Shown: positions 4,990-9,249 of the stretch, in pieces | How the letters are laid out: each line of letters begins with the position of its first letter | Position numbering within the stretch: the first letter of the stretch is position 1 | Assembly (NCBI GenBank): GCA_012515885.1 | Contig: JAAYXN010000347.1 | Location: forward strand, 1 to 9,249 | DNA: 9,249 bases | Reading direction: 5' to 3' | From: Rhodococcus sp. (in: high G+C Gram-positive bacteria) | Lineage (GTDB): Bacteria; Actinomycetota; Actinomycetes; Mycobacteriales; Mycobacteriaceae | Notes under the pieces: generated by a model | Told to the model about the DNA's origin: nothing | The model's input: the letters and a program-made list of their open reading frames with translations, nothing else | Database searches by the model: none | Position numbers and translations under genes: made by a program

Positions 4990-6882
4990 TTGGGTGTTCT
5001 AGCCCGCATACAGACGCCTGAAGATTTGCGTCGGCTCACTCCCTCGGAGATGACGGAACTCGCGGGGGAGATCCGCCAGTTCCTCGTGCAGAAGGTTGCC
5101 GCCACGGGCGGTCACCTTGGTCCTAATTTGGGCGTTGTTGAGTTGACGCTCGCCGTCCACCGAATTTTTGATTCGCCACGCGACCCCATCATTTTCGATA
5201 CAGGCCACCAGGCGTACGTCCACAAAGTTGTGACCGGTCGTACAGGTGACTTCGACTCGCTGCGCATGCAAGGTGGCCTCTCCGGCTATCCGTGCCGCGC
5301 CGAGAGCGAGCACGACTGGGTTGAGTCATCGCATGCTTCCGCTGCTTTGTCGTACGCCGATGGCCTGGCCAAAGCGTTCGCGCTCACCGGTCAACGGGAC
5401 CGTCATGTGGTCGCCATCGTGGGCGACGGAGCCCTCACTGGCGGCATGTGTTGGGAGGCGCTCAACAACATTGCAGCAGGAACAGATCGCTCGGTCGTCA
5501 TCGTCGTCAACGACAACGGCCGCTCCTATGCACCCACCATTGGCGGCTTAGCCGACCACCTCGCCGCACTGCGACTCCAGCCCGGTTACGAGCGGGTACT
5601 CGATAAGAGCCGCAAGTTCGTCAAGAAAATGCCGTTCGTGGGCCGCGCCGCATACTCGATCCTGCACGGAATGAAGGCTGGCGTGAAAGACGCCGTCAGC
5701 CCGCAGGTGATGTTCACCGACCTCGGCATCAAATACCTCGGTCCAGTCGACGGCCACGACGAGGTGGCGATGGAATCGGCGCTGCGTCGAGCAAAAGCGT
5801 TCGGCGGCCCAGTCATCGTCCACGCGGTGACTCGCAAAGGCATGGGATACGCGCATGCGGAAAACCATGAAGCCGATCAAATGCACTCGACCGGTGTCAT
5901 TGACCCGGTGACGGGTAAGTCGACGGCCGCTTCGGCCCCCGACTGGACGTCGGTCTTCTCCAACGAGCTGGTGCGTTACGGCTCTGAACGCGACGACGTT
6001 GTCGCCATTACTGCTGCGATGCCGGGCCCGACGGGTCTGACCGCATTCGGTGAGCGTTTCCCTGATCGGATGTTTGACGTCGGTATCGCGGAGCAGCATG
6101 CGGTGACGTCGGCAGCTGGTTTGGCGCTCGGCGGTTTGCATCCGGTGGTGGCCATCTATTCAACGTTCCTCAACCGCGCTTTTGACCAGTTGCTGATGGA
6201 TGTTGCGTTGCTCAATTTGCCTATGACGCTGGTGCTTGACCGCGCCGGTATCACTGGCAATGACGGCGCGAGCCATAACGGTATGTGGGATTTGTCGCTG
6301 CTCGGCATTGTCCCGGGTATGCGCGTTGCTGCTCCTCGCGATGCGGCAACGCTGCGTGAAGAGTTCGGTGAGGCTCTTGCCATCTCGGATGGTCCGACGG
6401 CGCTGCGTTTCCCTAAAGGCAAAGTGCCGGAAGAACTTGCAGCAGTGGAGCGACTCGATGGCATTGTTGATGTTCTTCGCGTGCCCGAAGATGGCGGCAA
6501 GGATGTCCTGATTGTGGCGGTCGGTTCGTTTGCTCCGATCGCGTTAGATGCCGCGGATCGTCTTGCTGAAGAAGGTATTTCGGTCACCGTCGTTGATCCT
6601 CGCTGGGTTTTGCCGGTCCCGGATGCGTTGGTGAAGTTGGCGGCAAGTTTCCCGCTTCTGGTGACGTTGGAAGATTGCGGTGTGCATGGCGGTGTCGGCA
6701 CGACAGTGTCGGCTGCATTGCGTGGCGCCGGTGTTAGCACGGTGTGCCGCGACGTTGGTGTTCCGCAGCGTTTCCTCGATCATGCGTCGCGGGATCAGGT
6801 CCTCTCGGATCTGCATCTGACTGGCCATGATGTAGCCCATCAGGTCAAGGGCTGGGTGGCCAGCGGCGCCGCAGAGGCGTAG
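4990..6882 (+). CDS. dxs: 1-Deoxy-D-xylulose-5-phosphate synthase
   Basis: This 630-residue cytoplasmic, thiamine-diphosphate-dependent enzyme condenses pyruvate and glyceraldehyde 3-phosphate to DXP, the first and usually flux-controlling step of the MEP isoprenoid pathway. Catalytic His42 lies in GGHLGPNLG; the ThDP/Mg motif runs from GDG (145-147) to NDN (174-176). ESSHASAALSYADGLA (112-127) and RGSYAPTIGG-like RSYAPTIGG (178-186) are Dxs hallmarks. Glu368 in DVGIAEQHAV is the ThDP-activating acid, and DRAGITGNDGASHNGMWD (417-434) is conserved. The C-terminal transketolase domain covers ~495-615. Length is normal (M. tuberculosis Dxs1 is ~640). Start is TTG at 4990 with SD GGAGGG upstream. 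The gene appears monocistronic, ending in a hairpin at 6898-6923. Oddity: wobble-base usage changes sharply about halfway (see findings). Confidence 0.97.
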   Translation: MGVLARIQTPEDLRRLTPSEMTELAGEIRQFLVQKVAATGGHLGPNLGVVELTLAVHRIFDSPRDPIIFDTGHQAYVHKVVTGRTGDFDSLRMQGGLSGYPCRAESEHDWVESSHASAALSYADGLAKAFALTGQRDRHVVAIVGDGALTGGMCWEALNNIAAGTDRSVVIVVNDNGRSYAPTIGGLADHLAALRLQPGYERVLDKSRKFVKKMPFVGRAAYSILHGMKAGVKDAVSPQVMFTDLGIKYLGPVDGHDEVAMESALRRAKAFGGPVIVHAVTRKGMGYAHAENHEADQMHSTGVIDPVTGKSTAASAPDWTSVFSNELVRYGSERDDVVAITAAMPGPTGLTAFGERFPDRMFDVGIAEQHAVTSAAGLALGGLHPVVAIYSTFLNRAFDQLLMDVALLNLPMTLVLDRAGITGNDGASHNGMWDLSLLGIVPGMRVAAPRDAATLREEFGEALAISDGPTALRFPKGKVPEELAAVERLDGIVDVLRVPEDGGKDVLIVAVGSFAPIALDAADRLAEEGISVTVVDPRWVLPVPDALVKLAASFPLLVTLEDCGVHGGVGTTVSAALRGAGVSTVCRDVGVPQRFLDHASRDQVLSDLHLTGHDVAHQVKGWVASGAAEA

Positions 6883-6897
6883 GCGGTCGCTGACGGG

Positions 6898-6923
6898 ACG
6901 TTAGGGCCAGCCCGACGTATTTT
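6898..6923 (+). terminator. Probable dxs terminator
   Basis: A short hairpin lies 15 bp after the dxs stop: acgt (6898-6901), bulge ta, gggc/gccc (6904-6907 with 6910-6913), bulge g and acgt (6915-6918), followed by attttc. The stem is short and broken, but the position and the T-run suit an intrinsic terminator between convergent genes. Confidence 0.45.
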
Positions 6924-6970
6924 CAGGCACTTGTTCCGGTGTGCGTATCGTTGTGCTGTGTGGGTGCGGA

Positions 6971-7990
6971 CTAGCGCCAACCTAACCCTGGTGCGACGTC
7001 TTTAACGATGCTGTCGAGTACGTGCACGTTGTAGGTGACGCCCAGTTGGTTGGGGATGGTCAGCAGCAGGGTGTCGGCTTCGGCAATCGCTTCGTCCTTG
7101 GCGAGTTCTTCGATCAGTGCGTCCGGTTCGCCGGCGAAGGTGCGGCCGAAAATTGCGGTGCCGCCATCGATATGGCCAACTTGGTCGGAACTGCTGGTAT
7201 CCCGCCAGAAGTAGGCGCGATCCTGATCGGTAGTGATGGGGAAGATGCTGCGGCTCACCGATACTCGCGGCTCATGGTCGTGACCCGCGTCGGCCCATGC
7301 TTGGCGGAATGCGCGAATCTGCTCCGCCTGTGCGACATGGAACGGCACACCACTGTCTTCGGTCAGCAGTGTTGAACTCATCAGGTTCATGCCCTGTTCG
7401 CCTGCCCACACGGCAGTCCCGCGTGACCCGGCGCCCCACCAAATCCGTTCACGTAGACCGGGAGAGTGCGGCTCTATGCGCAGCAGTCCGCCGGGATTGG
7501 GAAACATCGGATTGGGGTTGGGTTCAGCAAATTTCTTGCCCGAGACGGCTGCGAGCATGACGGCGGTGTGGTCACGTGCCATGTCCGCGTCGGTCTGTCC
7601 TTCGTCGGGGACGTAGCCGAAGTATTTGTAGCCGTCGATGACTTGCTCCGGCGATCCTCGGCTCACCCCGAGTTGCAGGCGACCCTGAGAGATGAGGTCT
7701 GCGGCGCCTGCGTCTTCCGCGAAGTAGAGGGGGTTTTCGTAGCGCATGTCGATGACGCCGGTCCCGATTTCGACGCGTGAGGTGCGCGCAGCGATCGCAG
7801 AGAGCAGCGGAAATGGTGAGCCGTATTGTCGGGCGAAGTGGTGGACCCGGAAGTAGGCGCCGTCAATGCCGATCTCTTCAGCGGCAACAGAAAGGTCGAT
7901 CGCCTGCAGCAGCGCATCCGAGGCGCTACGCGTGGCCGAACCGGGCACATCGTTCCAGTGTCCGAAGGACAGGAATCCAATCTTCTTCAT
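6971..7990 (-). CDS. LLM-class flavin-dependent oxidoreductase, 2I7G-like subfamily
   Basis: This 339-residue protein belongs to the bacterial luciferase-like (TIM-barrel, F420/FMN-dependent) superfamily. MKKIGFLSFGHW at the N-terminus, GAYFRVHHFARQ (44-55), EIGTGVIDMRYENP (74-87), GRLQLGVSRGSPEQVIDG (103-120), IWWGAGS (183-189) and the ending PNQLGVTYNVHVLDS...LGWR match the subfamily containing structure 2I7G, whose substrate is unknown. Length and ends fit that family, so it looks complete. Cofactor choice (FMN or F420) cannot be read safely here. It converges with dxs, leaving 88 bp between stops, and follows the sugar porter on the same strand by 79 bp with a strong hairpin between, so it is probably transcribed mainly on its own. 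The ATG at 7990 fits the conserved N-terminus, but no SD is visible; an imperfect palindrome abuts the start. Confidence 0.9.
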   Translation of the reverse strand: MKKIGFLSFGHWNDVPGSATRSASDALLQAIDLSVAAEEIGIDGAYFRVHHFARQYGSPFPLLSAIAARTSRVEIGTGVIDMRYENPLYFAEDAGAADLISQGRLQLGVSRGSPEQVIDGYKYFGYVPDEGQTDADMARDHTAVMLAAVSGKKFAEPNPNPMFPNPGGLLRIEPHSPGLRERIWWGAGSRGTAVWAGEQGMNLMSSTLLTEDSGVPFHVAQAEQIRAFRQAWADAGHDHEPRVSVSRSIFPITTDQDRAYFWRDTSSSDQVGHIDGGTAIFGRTFAGEPDALIEELAKDEAIAEADTLLLTIPNQLGVTYNVHVLDSIVKDVAPGLGWR

Positions 7991-8006
7991 AGTTGCTGCA
8001 ACAACT
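7991..8006. promoter_or_regulatory. Imperfect 16-bp palindrome abutting the oxidoreductase start
   Basis: agttgctgcaacaact pairs with itself at 7 of 8 positions (mismatch 7996/8001) and directly precedes the ATG on the minus strand. It could be an operator or a start-site hairpin. A weak TAGATA box (8006-8011) overlaps its edge. Confidence 0.35.
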
Positions 8007-8017
8007 ATCTAGTGAGT

Positions 8018-8061
8018 TTGTTCCCGAGCTATGGGGCGATGCCCACCTAGCCCGGGAACAA
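8018..8061 (-). terminator. Terminator hairpin of the sugar porter gene
   Basis: The 14-bp arms ttgttcccgagcta (8018-8031) and tagcccgggaacaa (8048-8061) pair at 13 of 14 positions (mismatch 8027/8052). The 16-base loop can form a small gggc/gccc stem. The hairpin starts eight bases after the sugar porter stop codon, as expected of a terminator reading left. No T-tract follows. Confidence 0.75.
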
Positions 8062-8069
8062 CGTGGCTG

Positions 8070-9249
8070 CTACCCAGCTTCCTCCAGGGTGCGGCCACGG
8101 GTTTCTTTGACGAACTTCATCACGAAGAAGAACGAGAGTATGGCCATGCCGGCGTAGATGGCGTAGGTGATGGTGAGGTTCCAGTCAGCCAGCGATGGGA
8201 ACGTCGATGACACAATGAAGTTCTCGATCCAGTTGGCTGCGGTGGCCACACCCACTGCGGCTGCGCGCACCCGGTTCGGGAACATCTCGCTGATCAGCAC
8301 CCAGACCACCGGGCCCCATGACAGTGCGAAGAAGAACACGAACAGGTTCGCGGCAATGAGGGCAACTGTGCCGGTGCCTGAGGACAGCTGAGCTACTCGT
8401 TCGCCGTCTTCGTTGATCACAAACGTCGCGGAATTAAAGCACACCGCCACCGTCGCCAGGGCTGCGGCCATACCCACAGAGCCGGTCAGTAGCAGCGGTT
8501 TTCGGCCGATCCGGTCGATGACGGCGATGGCGACGAACGTGCCGACAATATTGACGCCGCCGGACACCACGCTAATGAGCAGGGATCGATCCTCGCCGAA
8601 TCCCACTGCCTGCCAGAGTGTCGACGAGTAGTAGAAGATGACGTTAATACCGACGAACTGTTGCAAAGCGGCAAGGCAGATACCGACGATTACCAGGGCA
8701 GTGATGCCTTTGTTTTTGACAAAGAGGTCACGTACGCGAGCTTGATGACGCTCACTGCTCAACGATGCCTTGATTTCCTGGATGCGTGTGGTGATGTAGT
8801 TTTTGTCGCCACCTTCGAGGTCGGTGATGATGACACGCGCCTTCTCGTCCTCGCCCTTGTTGAGGAGGTAGCGCGGCGATTCTGGGATAGCGACGGTGAT
8901 GACGAGATACAGCACGGCAGGTAGCGCTTCGAGGGCGAGCATCCACTGCCAGGCTTGGATACCTGCGAGGTTGTTGCCTGCTCCTCCTGCGGCTGCTGCG
9001 AGGGCGTAGTTGACCAACTGCGATACCGCGATGCCTAGAACGATCGCCAGCTGGTAGGTGGATCCGAGGCGTCCGCGAATGTTGGCGGGCGAGATTTCGG
9101 CGATGTAGGCGGGGGAGATGACCGATGCCAAACCGACAGCGACGCCGCCGACGAATCTCCAGAAGGTGAGGTCGATGATCCCGAACGGGAATGCTGTCGC
9201 GAAGGCGCTGATGATGAAGACGATGGCGGCGATGCGCATGACGGCGATG
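8070..9249 (-). CDS. MFS sugar porter (sugar:proton symporter type), N-terminus outside window
   Basis: This membrane transporter of the MFS sugar porter family imports a sugar or polyol, probably with protons. The frame stays open through the right edge, so the Met codon at 9237-9239 is internal: homologues are ~450-480 residues and roughly the first two membrane helices are missing. Counting from that Met, motifs are RFVGGVAVGLASVISPAYIA (28-47), RGRLGS (55-60), PESPRYLL (119-126), QQFVGIN (193-199), DRIGRKPL (242-249), WGPVVWVLISEMFPNRVR (308-325) and KETRGRTLEEAG (378-389), where the family norm is PETKGRTLEE. A hydrophilic loop (~126-178) separates the two six-helix halves. The substrate cannot be inferred from these motifs. 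It is followed by a strong hairpin. Confidence 0.92.
   Translation of the reverse strand, partial: IAVMRIAAIVFIISAFATAFPFGIIDLTFWRFVGGVAVGLASVISPAYIAEISPANIRGRLGSTYQLAIVLGIAVSQLVNYALAAAAGGAGNNLAGIQAWQWMLALEALPAVLYLVITVAIPESPRYLLNKGEDEKARVIITDLEGGDKNYITTRIQEIKASLSSERHQARVRDLFVKNKGITALVIVGICLAALQQFVGINVIFYYSSTLWQAVGFGEDRSLLISVVSGGVNIVGTFVAIAVIDRIGRKPLLLTGSVGMAAALATVAVCFNSATFVINEDGERVAQLSSGTGTVALIAANLFVFFFALSWGPVVWVLISEMFPNRVRAAAVGVATAANWIENFIVSSTFPSLADWNLTITYAIYAGMAILSFFFVMKFVKETRGRTLEEAG

Noticed and set aside
5548..6740. Long open frames of ~195 codons antisense to dxs
   Set aside because: Their translations have no recognisable motifs and lie opposite conserved Dxs domains; they are by-products of high-GC codon use.
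9237..9239. ATG as the start of the sugar porter
   Set aside because: The frame continues open to the window edge (Ile-Ala-Val before it), and the protein would lack the first membrane helices of the family.

Overview
The window reads as ordinary chromosomal DNA of a high-GC Gram-positive bacterium. It most likely comes from the mycolic-acid order Mycobacteriales (the Corynebacterium/Gordonia/Dietzia/Mycobacterium group). Three things point there: a Dxs closely resembling mycobacterial Dxs1, from its GGHLGPNLGVVELTLA-like N-terminal core through the rest of the protein; DrrA/DrrB-type exporters; and a TrmA/RumA-type RNA methyltransferase and an ABC exporter lying near dxs, which as I recall is also the arrangement in M. 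tuberculosis. I cannot name the genus from the sequence.

Layout, left to right. (1) Bases 1-440 (+) hold the C-terminal third of a TrmA/RumA-family RNA (uracil-5) methyltransferase. Its 3' end has been tandemly copied into a degenerate 26-28 bp repeat (414-547), which is followed by a strong convergent terminator hairpin (552-584) and a second, 16-bp degenerate repeat (581-644). (2) Bases 637-2438 (-) hold a two-gene DrrAB-like ABC exporter operon, ATPase first, with a 4-bp ATGA overlap. (3) Bases 2439-2839 are about 400 bp without a credible gene and contain one perfect 9-bp-stem palindrome. (4) Bases 2840-4789 (-) hold a 649-residue multidomain glutaminase: a GlsA-type catalytic domain, then a STAS-like domain with two acidic low-complexity inserts, then a cyclic-nucleotide-binding-like domain. 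(5) Bases 4790-4989 are a 200-bp divergent promoter region. (6) Bases 4990-6882 (+) hold dxs, the first enzyme of the MEP isoprenoid pathway. (7) Bases 6971-7990 (-), convergent with dxs, hold an LLM-class flavin oxidoreductase of the 2I7G-like subfamily. (8) Bases 8070-9249 (-) hold the C-terminal part of an MFS sugar porter that runs off the window.

These genes do not form one pathway. They are housekeeping or metabolic units transcribed mostly as separate one- or two-gene units, with hairpins between convergent or successive genes. I see no mobile element, CRISPR array, tRNA, rRNA or defence system.

The most interesting points are the regulated-looking glutaminase (STAS plus a cNMP-like fold lacking the usual phosphate-binding arginine, and a DNA-level 15-bp repeat in a linker), its probable leaderless start, the tandem copying of gene 3' ends around the 552-584 terminator, and an abrupt change in wobble-base usage inside dxs.
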